A DNA stretch of 21,561 nucleotides from assembly GCF_000208925.1 (NCBI RefSeq), contig NW_001914898.1, forward strand, positions 71,295-92,855. The letters are read 5' to 3'. This DNA comes from Entamoeba histolytica HM-1:IMSS. Taxonomy: Eukaryota > Evosea > Mastigamoebida > Endamoebidae. The notes under the pieces are model-generated. The model did no database searches and was not told where the DNA came from. It was given only the letters and a program-made list of their open reading frames with translations. The position numbers and the translations under genes were made by a program. This document shows, piece by piece, positions 1-8,311 of this stretch (its first letter is position 1; each line of letters starts with the position of its first letter).

Positions 1-80
1 GAATTTCAAATGAAACTTTAGATAAATATTATGATCCAAATCCTGATGAAAGAATAGACGACAAAGAAGGAACCTTATAA
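1..80 (+). CDS. 3' end of an unidentified protein gene
   Basis: Reading from base 3, 25 sense codons run to a TAA at 78-80. The tail is acidic and polar, ending DDKEGTL, and uses normal A/T-rich Entamoeba codons (gat, gaa, aaa, cca). Directly after it the DNA becomes stop-rich A+T sequence, as expected at a gene end. The other two forward frames stop within the first bases. Too little is present to name the protein. The coding call is an inference from codon use and composition. Confidence 0.55.
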   Translation, partial: ISNETLDKYYDPNPDERIDDKEGTL

Positions 81-1124
81 TAATACATAAAAAGGCTATT
101 TAATTGAAAAGAAAAATTAATTTACAATATGATTTTCAAGTATTTCATAATTTCTTAAATAATTGAAATAAAAAAGTCTTTAATTAAATATAAATAGAAT
201 AATTTTCTCTTATTTTGAGAAAATCAATCCATTCATTGTCATCAATTATTTCAATTGATTATGTTAAATTATGATAGAATCAATGTCCAATGATTTTTAT
301 CATGTTTAGAATTAAAATTTGTTGTTTTTTTTTTATCTTGTTTCTTTTTATGTCTTAATTACTCTAATGTTCTTTGTATTATTTATAATGTTTATTGAAG
401 TTATTCATATGACTATTCTATCATTGTATTGTCTCATCTTTTATTGTACTTTTTCTTCATTCTTTTCTTATTTTCTTATTAACATTTTATTATATCATAT
501 TTAGAGAATCATATCATCTTCATTTGTTATTCTATTTATTATTTATTGTTGCTTTATGTTTATTTCTTCTTTGTTTGTCTATTTTTTATTCATGTATTTT
601 CTTCATTTTATTATTCTTTCTTCTTATCGTTGTTATGTATTTATTGTCACTGTATTTTCTGTTTCTCTATTTCTTTTATCTTGGACTGAATATTACTTGT
701 TCTATACCATCGTTCTCTTCACTTATTTTGTATTTCTTCATACTCTCATTTCTCTGTTCACTTGTTACTCTTTAATGTAACTTAAATCATTGTTTTTAAT
801 ATTCTATTTTCTTATTGGCAGTTTTTTTATTGTCATGAATTTACTCATCTTTTTCTTTTTCTTCTTCATTTTCATGTTTTGTTTCTTTTTAATTACGTTT
901 TTATTCTTTCTCTTTCATCATTCATATTATACCTTTTATTGATATTTGTTTATTCTCCAATATTTGTTTGAACATTAATGTATTTTTTTTCTTTTCAGTA
1001 AGAGAAGTAAAGATGATATTTATGAATAATGATAATAAACATATTTATATTATTTGCAGAGAATAGAAGTCTTTTTAAAATAACAAAAACAAAAAATAAA
1101 AAATTCCAAAGTTATATTTTATAA
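81..1124. other. Intergenic, pyrimidine-rich block
   Basis: No supported gene. From about 290 to 1000 the + strand is almost all T and C, so it yields short open frames coding only for strings of Phe, Leu, Tyr and Ile; these have no recognisable domain and overlap one another in two frames. A perfect 7-bp hairpin (ATCAATT / AATTGAT) lies at 241-259. The last 60 bases hold the probable TAF12 promoter. Confidence 0.6.
1069..1107 (+). promoter_or_regulatory. Probable core promoter of the TAF12-like gene
   Basis: A TATA-like T5A4 element with an upstream GT (1069-1080) lies about 25-30 bases before AAAAATTCC (1099-1107). That second word differs by one base from the Entamoeba initiator consensus AAAAATTCA. 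The start codon follows 17 bases later, which fits the very short 5' leaders usual in this genus. The motifs are seen; their use is inferred. Confidence 0.4.
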
Positions 1125-1544
1125 ATGGATAATCGAACAACAACATCAGTTTATAGACAAATTGCAAAACCCATAAAAGCAAGAACTCAAGGAGAATTAG
1201 TTCCTCGTGATAACATTATTCAACTTATGAAAATGCTTGATGCACGATTAGCTCCTGATCAAGAAGTTATAAGCTTTCTTCAAGACTTAGTCGAAGAGTA
1301 TGTAATTGAAAGTGCAGAAGAAATGATGGTATATGCCAGACATCGATCTGATAATACTCTTGATTTTAGGGATGCAAAATTATATTATGAACGTCAATTC
1401 CATCATAGCATTCCTGCCATTTTAAGTGTTATTCAACAAAGCCATCTTCCAACTGAGTCGATTCTCAAATCAATTTATAAAAAGAAACCATTAACTAAAA
1501 ATCATATAACTCACATTCAAGACTTTAAAAAAGCAAAGAAATAA
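1125..1544 (+). CDS. TAF12-like histone-fold transcription factor (TFIID/SAGA subunit)
   Basis: A 139-residue protein. Residues about 30-105 fit the TAF12 histone fold: a first helix (NIIQLMKML), a long central helix ending in an acidic stretch (LVEEYVIESAEEMM), then the diagnostic segment ARHRSDNTLDFRDAKLYYER followed by IPAI. In known TAF12 proteins this is the ARHRKS.TLEVKDVQLHLER region just before the conserved W/IPG. TAF12 pairs with TAF4 in TFIID, or with ADA1 in SAGA, to support RNA polymerase II initiation in the nucleus. The tail (residues 110-139) is lysine-rich. The chosen ATG follows a good initiator-like motif. The protein is short, nearly just the fold, as expected for a reduced protist homologue. 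The family call is confident; which complex it joins is not. Confidence 0.85.
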   Translation: MDNRTTTSVYRQIAKPIKARTQGELVPRDNIIQLMKMLDARLAPDQEVISFLQDLVEEYVIESAEEMMVYARHRSDNTLDFRDAKLYYERQFHHSIPAILSVIQQSHLPTESILKSIYKKKPLTKNHITHIQDFKKAKK

Positions 1545-1579
1545 TTATTGTGTTTTAAAACTTCTTGTTAATTTTTTAC

Positions 1580-1637
1580 TTTGTTTTATAATATAAAATT
1601 TAATAATTATAATAAAATTATATTATTTAAAAACAAA
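1580..1637. repeat. Bulged hairpin after the TAF12-like gene
   Basis: TTTGTTTT followed by ATAATATA (1580-1595) pairs with TATATTAT (1619-1626) and AAAACAAA (1630-1637), with a 3-base bulge (TTA) on the right arm and a loop of about 23 bases. It starts 36 bases after the stop codon. A role in 3'-end formation is only a guess. Confidence 0.45.
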
Positions 1638-1861
1638 TTATTATAATTGATAATATTTTATTTATGCCGTCTAAATCTTTTGAATATTATTCAATATAAT
1701 TTTATTAATCATCATAATTATCATTCTTTCCTTATAAATTGACTTAATAAAATAAAGTGTTTATTAATATTTGGTCAATAATTCTATCATTCCTATAAAA
1801 TCTATTGTTTTATTTTTCTTGACAATAACGTTATTTAGTTTAACACAAATTATAACATTCA

Positions 1862-1877
1862 ATTCCATTTATGGAAT
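1862..1877. repeat. Short palindrome
   Basis: ATTCCAT and ATGGAAT flank two T bases: a perfect 7-bp inverted repeat inside the spacer. Function unknown and possibly chance. Confidence 0.3.
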
Positions 1878-2317
1878 AATAGATAAAATACATTCTTGTT
1901 TTTTAATGGATAGTTTTATTAATTAACAACAGGGATTGTAAGTCTATAATTGTTATGGTTAATAAAAAAAGTAAAATATCTTTATAAAATTTAATTATAT
2001 ATTAAATAATAAATTTCATTTTGTTATTTAATAAAAAAATATTTTCTTTACAAAGTCAACCATATTATTCAATAAATGAATATAACATTTAAACACAATA
2101 ATAAGTATTGTTAATTTATTTAGTCATCAATTATTCAAGAAGAAAATTACCTTTGAAATTGTTAAAAACAAAAAATTAAAAACAATGGTAATACAATCAA
2201 AAGAGAAAATATAAAGAAGAATATAAATGAAATTAATAAAGAAGGAAGAATAATATAAAAACATTCCAAATAAATAAAAACTATCTTTTATATAATTAAA
2301 AAGAAAAGAACTTAAAA

Positions 2318-3415
2318 ATGATAAATATGGCAAGTTCAAGTGAAAAGATTGAAGAAGAAAAGAATTATTTTGATAAACGAATTGGATTTTTAAAAGAAGA
2401 ACAAACAATACTTACATCAATATTTAAAACTATGAAAGACCTTGGTGAACATTTTCAGAGGTTACAAGAATTATTTATGAGTGATGAAGCAATGAGTATT
2501 ATCGATGATGCCCAATTATCTGAAATGATTACTCGAACAGGATTCTTATCAGGAGAAATATTATCTTGTCAAGAAAAACAAAAATATTATTTGGATGAAG
2601 TAACAACATTATATAATGATGTAAAGAAAGCATCAAAAGAAGTTGGAAAAACTCTTAATTCAGAAGATACAGAAAAATTAGAAATTAAAAGTGCTTCAAT
2701 ATTTAAAGCTAAAAAAAATATTCAACTTTCACCACAACTTGTTTTGAGTTTTCTTGATACATATAAACATTTTTGTATTGATGGACATGATTTTTATGAA
2801 AGAAAAAAAGAAGGAGAGTGGAGAAAAGTATCAGTTAAAGACATTGTATTGTATAGAAATCAACCACTTCATGAAATATTAAAGAACGAAAACAGACCAT
2901 CAAATTGTATTCCTATTGCTTTAGAACAAATTATAAAAGAAATTAAAGAGCGTGGAATAGTTCAAGGAATATTTAGAGAATGTGGAAAAGTTTCAGAAAT
3001 TGAAGAAATAATAAATAGAATGTCTGTTACTAATTTTAAATTATTAGAACCAAAAGAATTATCTTCTTTACTTAAACGTTTTGTTAGAGATATTCCAGGT
3101 GGACTTATTGATATTGAAATTCAAAATAGTTTACTTGAAATTTGGGGAATGAAAGATATTCAAAAATCTGCAAGAGTCAAACAAGTTTTTTTATTACTTA
3201 AAAGTTTACCAGAAGAGAATTATACTTTATTACACAAAATTATGGAACTTAATTTTGATATTCAATTAGAACAAAAAACTACTTTAATGAATGCTACAAA
3301 TTTATCAATTTGTTGGACTCCAGTATTATTTGATATGACAACATTTTTAATGAAAATGAAAGAAGCAAATGAAATTGTAGAGGTTATGATATTAGGTGGT
3401 AAACAAATGTTTTAA
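2318..3415 (+). CDS. RhoGAP-domain protein
   Basis: A 365-residue protein. Residues 1-120 are charged and helical, probably a coiled coil (possibly BAR/F-BAR-like, not proven). Residues about 187-350 form a RhoGAP domain: NCIPIALEQIIKEIKERG, then GIFRECG with the arginine finger at R220, then LKRFVRDIP (K253, the usual LKxFLRELP motif), then the helix MNATNLSICWTP with N328 where the family has its conserved Asn. All three key residues are present, so the protein should be an active GAP that speeds GTP hydrolysis by Rho/Rac GTPases in the cytosol or at membranes. A second in-frame ATG lies at 2327; I keep the first because AAAAATG fits the usual A-rich start context. It lies upstream of the Diaphanous-type formin gene, a Rho effector, on the opposite strand; the link is suggestive only. 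Confidence 0.9.
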   Translation: MINMASSSEKIEEEKNYFDKRIGFLKEEQTILTSIFKTMKDLGEHFQRLQELFMSDEAMSIIDDAQLSEMITRTGFLSGEILSCQEKQKYYLDEVTTLYNDVKKASKEVGKTLNSEDTEKLEIKSASIFKAKKNIQLSPQLVLSFLDTYKHFCIDGHDFYERKKEGEWRKVSVKDIVLYRNQPLHEILKNENRPSNCIPIALEQIIKEIKERGIVQGIFRECGKVSEIEEIINRMSVTNFKLLEPKELSSLLKRFVRDIPGGLIDIEIQNSLLEIWGMKDIQKSARVKQVFLLLKSLPEENYTLLHKIMELNFDIQLEQKTTLMNATNLSICWTPVLFDMTTFLMKMKEANEIVEVMILGGKQMF

Positions 3416-3494
3416 ATTAGTAAATTGAATTATTTTAATTTTTATTTTATCTTCAAACAACACTTCTTTTAATAAAAAAATATAAATAAAATAA

Positions 3495-3508
3495 TGTTTT
3501 GTAAAACA
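3495..3508. repeat. TGTTTT/AAAACA hairpin
   Basis: TGTTTT, a GT loop, then AAAACA: a perfect 6-bp stem about 80 bases after the RhoGAP stop codon. A nearly identical sequence (TTGTTTTGTAAAAACAA) occurs at 16221-16237 downstream of HUS1. Confidence 0.35.
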
Positions 3509-3522
3509 AAAATATATTAATT

Positions 3523-3561
3523 AACAAAAATCTATTTATAAAATTTTATTATTTTTTTGTT
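3523..3561. repeat. AACAAAAA/TTTTTGTT hairpin
   Basis: AACAAAAA (3523-3530) and TTTTTGTT (3554-3561) form a perfect 8-bp inverted repeat with a 23-base loop downstream of the RhoGAP gene. Confidence 0.35.
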
Positions 3562-3697
3562 TTTGTAATAAAAAATTATTAAATTATAGTTTTTAAATAA
3601 TAAAAATGAAAGAATGAAATAATAATTAAAAACAACTAAAAAGAAACTACAAATGTATTAAAAAAGAAAAATTAAAAGTATTTTGTTCCTTTTCTTT

Positions 3698-3725
3698 ATG
3701 AACTAAAAACTCTGTTTATTTAAAC
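3698..3725 (+). promoter_or_regulatory. Entamoeba-type GAAC and TATA elements
   Basis: ATGAACT (3698-3704) matches 7 of 8 bases of the Entamoeba GAAC element (AATGAACT), and TTATTTAAAC (3716-3725) matches 9 of 10 bases of the TATA element (GTATTTAAAC/G). Both are on the + strand in the right order. The TATA-like word ends only 5 bases before the ATG at 3731, closer than the usual spacing of about 30 bases to the transcription start. Confidence 0.45.
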
Positions 3726-3730
3726 ATCTT

Positions 3731-4240
3731 ATGGTTTTAGTATTAAATTTCTTATATGAAATTACTAAATTAAATGAAGAAAATAATACTAAAGAAGATG
3801 ATAGTGTTAGTACATCAGTATGGGTTGTTATGTCATGTATTATTGTTTCTTTTTTTGTAATATTGTTATTTAATATTGTATTTTTTGTAATTAAGAACTG
3901 TTTCTTAAATGAACCTTCAATTATTGAAGATGAAGAAAATAAACAAATTAAAATTATGGAATTAGAAACAAATCAAATGATGGCACCTATTTCTCCTATG
4001 AAAATAGAAACACCATCAAATTTCTCTAAAGCTATCACTCCTTCAAGACTACCTTCAAGACCTACTTCTAGGATATCTCAAAATTCTGTAAAACAAATTT
4101 CTAAATCATCTACTCCATCCCAATTATCAACTACTCATTTGCATCAAATTTATCAAGATACAAAAGAAACTCAAAAATCTTCATCGTCATCATCTTCTCC
4201 TATTTCCTCAATTAGTCGTTCAGAAACTCAAAACAATTAA
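3731..4240 (+). CDS. Small single-pass membrane protein, function unknown
   Basis: A 169-residue protein that I do not recognise. Residues 1-30 are short and polar, with a possible N-glycosylation site (N18-N-T). Residues about 31-54 are one strongly hydrophobic transmembrane segment, followed by K55 and C57, which could be a juxtamembrane palmitoylation site. Residues 60-169 form a Ser/Thr/Pro-rich, low-complexity tail with a run of six serines near the end, a likely phosphorylated cytosolic region. There is no clear cleaved signal peptide. The start is uncertain: the best TATA-like element sits almost on the ATG, so translation may begin at M34 (3830) inside the membrane segment, or a small upstream exon may exist. 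The frame is real by codon use. Confidence 0.65.
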   Translation: MVLVLNFLYEITKLNEENNTKEDDSVSTSVWVVMSCIIVSFFVILLFNIVFFVIKNCFLNEPSIIEDEENKQIKIMELETNQMMAPISPMKIETPSNFSKAITPSRLPSRPTSRISQNSVKQISKSSTPSQLSTTHLHQIYQDTKETQKSSSSSSSPISSISRSETQNN

Positions 4241-4359
4241 AAAGAATATTTGTAGAAAAAGTCGAGACTATACTTCATTCTTAATTATTATTTTTTGTTA
4301 TTTAGTTGTTATTTTTTATTGGTTTACAATAAAAAATTGAATATTTTTATTTCTTTTTA

Positions 4360-4390
4360 TTTTTGTTATATTTTAACATTACTACAAAAA
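4360..4390. repeat. TTTTTGT/ACAAAAA hairpin
   Basis: TTTTTGT (4360-4366) and ACAAAAA (4384-4390) are a perfect 7-bp inverted repeat with a 17-base loop, 120 bases downstream of the membrane-protein stop codon. Confidence 0.3.
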
Positions 4391-4427
4391 CAAATTAACC
4401 AAAAAATGTATCGGGTTTAGGTAGTTG

Positions 4428-4677
4428 ATGCCTTTTGAAGACTCCATTAGAAGAAGTATTTCAAATAAGTAATTTACAAATAATACGTTAGTGTAGTTCT
4501 TTAAAAAACAAAATAATTTCATTGGAAAATGAATAGTTTGATTAGAGAAACAAATAATAGTAATTGTAAAAAATTTAAATAAGAAATGACACTGATTCAT
4601 AAGAATATTTCAGTCTAAGAGATTAAATACAAAATGGTATGAATCTTATAATATAATTAGATATAAAAACAAATAAA
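4428..4677 (+). pseudogene. Possible decayed coding fragment
   Basis: Reading in a single frame from ATG 4428 gives protein-like segments (PFEDSIRRSISNK, FFKKQNNFIGK, then SKRLNTKWYESYN near the end) separated by six in-frame stops (TAA, TAG and four TGA), with no frame change needed. Composition is richer in G and C than the flanks. I recognise no family. The evidence is weak and chance is quite possible. Confidence 0.2.
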
Positions 4678-4780
4678 AAATATAATAATATCGATGTAAT
4701 TTTATTTTTGATATATGAATTAAATTCTTTTGTTATTTTAATTATTTAAAAAAAATTTTAATTATTAGTTTTTTAATGAA

Positions 4781-7700
4781 TTAGACTTCAGCTATTCTTA
4801 CCATTTTCTTTGTTGTTTTCTTTCTGATAATCGGTGACTTTTTCATTGTATCTACATCTCCAAGAGCATCAACTTTTCCACCAGCTTTTCTAGCTGCTGC
4901 CAATTGAGCTTTCTTTTTAGCTTCTTCAGCTTTTTTCCTCTCTTTTTCTTCTTGTTCTTTTGCTTTTGCATTATCTTTTCTTGCATTTTTCCAACTTTCA
5001 ATAAATGATGCAAGTGGTTTAAAGAACTCTTCTGGTGCAGGTGGTTTACTCACATTTTCACCAAAATATTTTAGTACATCTTTATAAATGACCATAGTCT
5101 TTTGATACGTTTCTTTTAAATCTACAAGGTCTTGTTTAGATGCAAGAATAAATGCATTCATTACAGATAAGAAATCACACCCTTCTTCTTCTTTCACTTT
5201 TTTAACAGAACTTTCAATTGTTGCAAATGTTTTTTCTAGTCCTCCAATTTCTGATTCAAATTGAGCACCTGGAACTTTTGATGCATCAACAACTCCAATA
5301 ATTTCTTCATCCCATCCAAGTACATCATCTTTATATTTTTCTTCAACAATTGAAGCAATAAAATGAAGTAGTGTTCGTTTATTATCTCCAGTTTTTGTAT
5401 CACTCAATTTTTGTAACGTGTTAAAAGAAAATCCATGACATTTAGCCCTAGCAGTTCCTTGATTTAAATAATTACCAATCAATAAAATTACTTCCATTAG
5501 TCGAAGTAATTTTTTACTTTCAAGTAATTGTTTGCAGGCAACTTCAACTTTCTTAATGTCTGGAAGAATTTCTGATAATTTCACTGGAAATTCTAATTTA
5601 CATGCAAATGCTTCTAATTTGATATTAACGGATTGAATATTACTCAATGCATATGCAAATTGTTCAGCAACTCCAATGTTACTTTCATCTCCATTATGTT
5701 CTTTATAATATGCATAAACTGGTTCCATTTCTTCTTTACTTGGAATAGCTTTTTGTAAATTTCTAACAGCACTAGCCTCTTCAAATAATGATGCATCACA
5801 TTTATTTACCGCAACACAAACTTCTTTAATAGTTTTATTCTTAAATCCTTTTAATGTAATTGTTAATGTTTGATTTTGTTTACCATCAAGAATACAAACA
5901 GGCCCTTGTTTCTTTGTTTCTTTAGCCTCTGTTGGTTTTGCCCTTTCAGGGACTTTAAACTGTTCTTCTATCATCTTAAAATCAATTGGAATTTTGTCTA
6001 ATGTATCCATCTTAAGGAATACAGTTCCTTGTAATTGTCTATCTGTAAGTTTCTGCCATTGGAAGTTTTTAACTTTTTTGGTGGGTTTTGGCAACATAGT
6101 TACATATGCGTTCGGTTTAGGTGCAGCTGGTCTAAATCCAAAACCACCAGGAGGAGGTGGAGGCATACCTGGCATACCAGGAGGAGGTGGAGGCATACCT
6201 GGCATACCAGGAGGAGGTGGAGGCATACCTGGCATACCAGGAGGTGGTGGTGGAGGCATACCTGGCATTCCAGGAGGAGGTGGAGGCATACCTGGCATAC
6301 CAGGAGGTGGTGGTGGAGGCATACCTGGCATTCCAGGAGGAGGTGGTGGTGGAGGCATACCGGGCATTCCAGGAGGAGGTGGTGGTGGAGGCATACCAGG
6401 CATTCCAGGAGGAGGTGGTGGTGGAGGCATACCAGGCATTCCAGGAGGAGGTGGTGGGGGTGGAATTGAACTTGCTCCAGGAGGTGGAGGTGGGGGTGGC
6501 ATAGTGCTAGTAGCGTTATTAGTTATTGTTGTATTAACTTTACCAATAACAACAGTGGAAGGTCTTTCAGCAAGTTGTTTTTGTAAAGAGGTAAGGTCTT
6601 GTTTAAACCCTTCTAGCTTAGCTTTAGACCCTTGAAGAGCTTCTTGCTTAATTTTCATTTCATTGTCTGCTTTTTTCTTATCATTTTCATATTCTGGGAT
6701 TCTATCTTTTCTCTTTTTCAAACGATCTGATGCAGTAGCAGATTGATTTTTTGCTGCAACCAATTTATCGTTAACAACTTTTAATTCCGAATCAATCATA
6801 TACAAAGATGCTACAGAAGAGACACTCTCAAACAATTCATTTAATTTTACTTTCTTCCCTCCAATTTCATAAATTTCATCATATGGTTGAACCCCATCAA
6901 GATCTTTTCTATCAAGATCATAGAACCCAACCATTCTAGTAATACACTCAAAAGCCATCCATTTAGACATAATGACTGATGATGTATCTGAACTAGACAA
7001 ATAGGCAGCTTCTTTCATTAATTCATGATATAACTTATCAATATGTAAGTCTTTCATAATTCTTTCTAAGGAATTAGAAACTTTTTTATCATCATTTAAA
7101 TCAATTTTGTCTTCTAACTTATCATTTACCTTTTCAATTAGGTTCTTCATTGTTTTGTCATCATCTTCACTTATTTGAATCCAGTCATCAAAAATATCCA
7201 TAATAGGGTCATCAGTCTCACCATAAATTTCATTAATATTTGCAATAAACTTTTCAGCACCAAGACAAATCAATTCTGTTCTAATATCCATTCTCAAGAA
7301 GATATTATCAATATTTTTTACCATTGCATGCATTACTCCCATGGCTGCTTTCTTTAGTTCATTATTTTCTGTATCAAAAAGGTTAACAAGCCATTCAAAT
7401 CTAATTTTATTTTTTCTTTTACTTTTAAGCTCAGTAGATGCTTTAATTAAATTTTTAGAATTTATTTCATAAGGTGGAGTTGTAGTTTCTTCAGAATTAC
7501 CACATGATTTTAGTAAGACTCCATTAACTAATTCAATTCGTTCGTTTGTAGAGATAGACTTAGAGGATAATGCCATTAAAATAGTACAAAGATATTCTGC
7601 ACTACAAATAACGTTATTAAAAATTGTTTCAGTTTCTAAAAGCCTTCTTAAAATATAAATAGTTTTCTTTTCAGCTTCAGGAATTTCTGTAACTTTAAAA

Positions 7701-8311
7701 TGAGGGTTCATCATAAGTTTATTAAACATTTTAAAGAAAGCATCTATTCCTTTATTTTCAATAAATTTTTGAATATAATTAGTACTAGCATTTCTAATTT
7801 CAATTTCAAAGTCTTTTAGTTCTTTTAAAGTAAATGAACTATCTACTAATCGCTTTACAGCTGTTTCAGGAGTTGACATTTGACTTTTAATAATTACATT
7901 CTCTTTTTGTTTTTGTTCAATATATTTCTCAATTAAAATATCTAATTGATCTTTTGGTAATACTGAAACATCTACTTTCATTGATTCTCCAATTTCTTTC
8001 ATATATTTTTCTCGTTCTTCAGGTGTTAAACTACTTGATTTAGATTGTGTAGAATGTGTTCCACTTCCTTTACTATTATTACCATTTAGTTTTGTTGATG
8101 AAGTTGATGTACTACTTGTACTTCCAGAACTTTTTACACCAGTACAATTTCCTCGTTTCTTACTATATTTCTCTTCACATTTTTTACTGTGAAGAATTAC
8201 TCCACATTTAGTACATTTAACTACACTCTCTTTACTTTTAAATGCCTTTTGACATTCAGCACAAATCCCTCCACTTGGTGGAGTTTTTAAAGTTTCATAG
8301 GTATGCGACAT
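4781..8311 (-). CDS. Diaphanous-type formin with N-terminal C1-like zinc finger
   Basis: A 1176-residue actin nucleator and elongator. In order: residues 17-56 form a cysteine/histidine motif (C17, C20, C33, C36, H41, C45, C56; CX2C-X12-CX2C-X4-H-X3-C-X10-C), like a C1 domain lacking its first His; a Ser/Thr-rich linker to about 90; a GBD/FH3 armadillo-like region about 95-470, the usual Rho-GTP and autoinhibition module; a coiled coil about 500-590; FH1 about 607-720 with eleven proline runs, the last ten joined by nine GMPGM linkers, for profilin-actin binding; and FH2 about 735-1105, with the starting lasso (NFQWQKL), GNYLNQG and the LSDTKTGDNKRTLLHF motif that carries the conserved actin-binding Lys. 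The tail 1107-1176 is very basic, but I see no canonical MDxLL DAD motif, only VDALGDVDTM before a basic stretch. The ATG at 8311 directly precedes the zinc finger. An intact FH2 suggests activity; control through Rho is inferred from the FH3 region. Confidence 0.93.
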   Translation of the reverse strand: MSHTYETLKTPPSGGICAECQKAFKSKESVVKCTKCGVILHSKKCEEKYSKKRGNCTGVKSSGSTSSTSTSSTKLNGNNSKGSGTHSTQSKSSSLTPEEREKYMKEIGESMKVDVSVLPKDQLDILIEKYIEQKQKENVIIKSQMSTPETAVKRLVDSSFTLKELKDFEIEIRNASTNYIQKFIENKGIDAFFKMFNKLMMNPHFKVTEIPEAEKKTIYILRRLLETETIFNNVICSAEYLCTILMALSSKSISTNERIELVNGVLLKSCGNSEETTTPPYEINSKNLIKASTELKSKRKNKIRFEWLVNLFDTENNELKKAAMGVMHAMVKNIDNIFLRMDIRTELICLGAEKFIANINEIYGETDDPIMDIFDDWIQISEDDDKTMKNLIEKVNDKLEDKIDLNDDKKVSNSLERIMKDLHIDKLYHELMKEAAYLSSSDTSSVIMSKWMAFECITRMVGFYDLDRKDLDGVQPYDEIYEIGGKKVKLNELFESVSSVASLYMIDSELKVVNDKLVAAKNQSATASDRLKKRKDRIPEYENDKKKADNEMKIKQEALQGSKAKLEGFKQDLTSLQKQLAERPSTVVIGKVNTTITNNATSTMPPPPPPPGASSIPPPPPPPGMPGMPPPPPPPGMPGMPPPPPPPGMPGMPPPPPPPGMPGMPPPPPPGMPGMPPPPPGMPGMPPPPPPGMPGMPPPPPGMPGMPPPPPGMPGMPPPPPGGFGFRPAAPKPNAYVTMLPKPTKKVKNFQWQKLTDRQLQGTVFLKMDTLDKIPIDFKMIEEQFKVPERAKPTEAKETKKQGPVCILDGKQNQTLTITLKGFKNKTIKEVCVAVNKCDASLFEEASAVRNLQKAIPSKEEMEPVYAYYKEHNGDESNIGVAEQFAYALSNIQSVNIKLEAFACKLEFPVKLSEILPDIKKVEVACKQLLESKKLLRLMEVILLIGNYLNQGTARAKCHGFSFNTLQKLSDTKTGDNKRTLLHFIASIVEEKYKDDVLGWDEEIIGVVDASKVPGAQFESEIGGLEKTFATIESSVKKVKEEEGCDFLSVMNAFILASKQDLVDLKETYQKTMVIYKDVLKYFGENVSKPPAPEEFFKPLASFIESWKNARKDNAKAKEQEEKERKKAEEAKKKAQLAAARKAGGKVDALGDVDTMKKSPIIRKKTTKKMVRIAEV
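6151..6444. repeat. Tandem repeat array encoding formin FH1
   Basis: Units of 30, 33 and 36 bases encode proline runs of 5, 6 or 7 plus GMPGM. Three 30-base units at 6151-6180, 6181-6210 and 6211-6240 are identical, and two 36-base units at 6373-6408 and 6409-6444 are identical. The long units lie toward the FH1 N-terminus and the short ones toward FH2. The length varies by GGT/GGA (Pro) codons. Such arrays change copy number easily by slippage or unequal exchange. Confidence 0.9.

Larger units (their letters stand above)
1545..2317. other. Intergenic A+T-rich spacer with hairpins
   Basis: No gene seen. A bulged 16-bp stem-loop follows the TAF12-like gene (1580-1637) and a 7-bp palindrome lies at 1862-1877. 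From about 2150 the + strand becomes purine-rich and runs into the RhoGAP gene. The open frame on the opposite strand there is a composition artefact coding for Phe/Leu/Tyr runs, and it overlaps the start of the RhoGAP gene. Confidence 0.6.
3416..3730. other. Short spacer with two hairpins and a promoter
   Basis: A+T-rich DNA without coding potential. It holds two small hairpins of the TTTTG/CAAAA type soon after the RhoGAP stop codon and promoter-like words at its end. Confidence 0.6.
4241..4780. other. Spacer between convergent genes, possible gene remnant inside
   Basis: Lies between the 3' ends of the membrane-protein gene and the formin. It contains a small hairpin (4360-4390) and a stretch (4428-4677) less A+T-biased than its surroundings that may be decayed coding DNA. 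A 72-codon frame on the - strand here is hydrophobic and unconvincing. The bases just after the formin stop hold a direct repeat of TTTTAATTATT. Confidence 0.5.

Noticed and set aside
319..780. Three overlapping open frames on the + strand coding hydrophobic peptides
   Set aside because: They lie in a T/C-rich block, consist of Phe/Leu/Tyr/Ile strings in two frames at once and show no domain, so composition explains them.
2127..2408. 93-codon frame on the - strand
   Set aside because: It overlaps the start of the well-supported RhoGAP gene and is the antisense of purine-rich DNA.
4382..4600. 72-codon frame on the - strand
   Set aside because: Hydrophobic, no recognisable family, no promoter signal; sits between convergent genes.
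5994..6635. Gly-rich and Arg/Trp-rich frames on the + strand
   Set aside because: They are antisense shadows of the proline-rich FH1 repeat of the formin.
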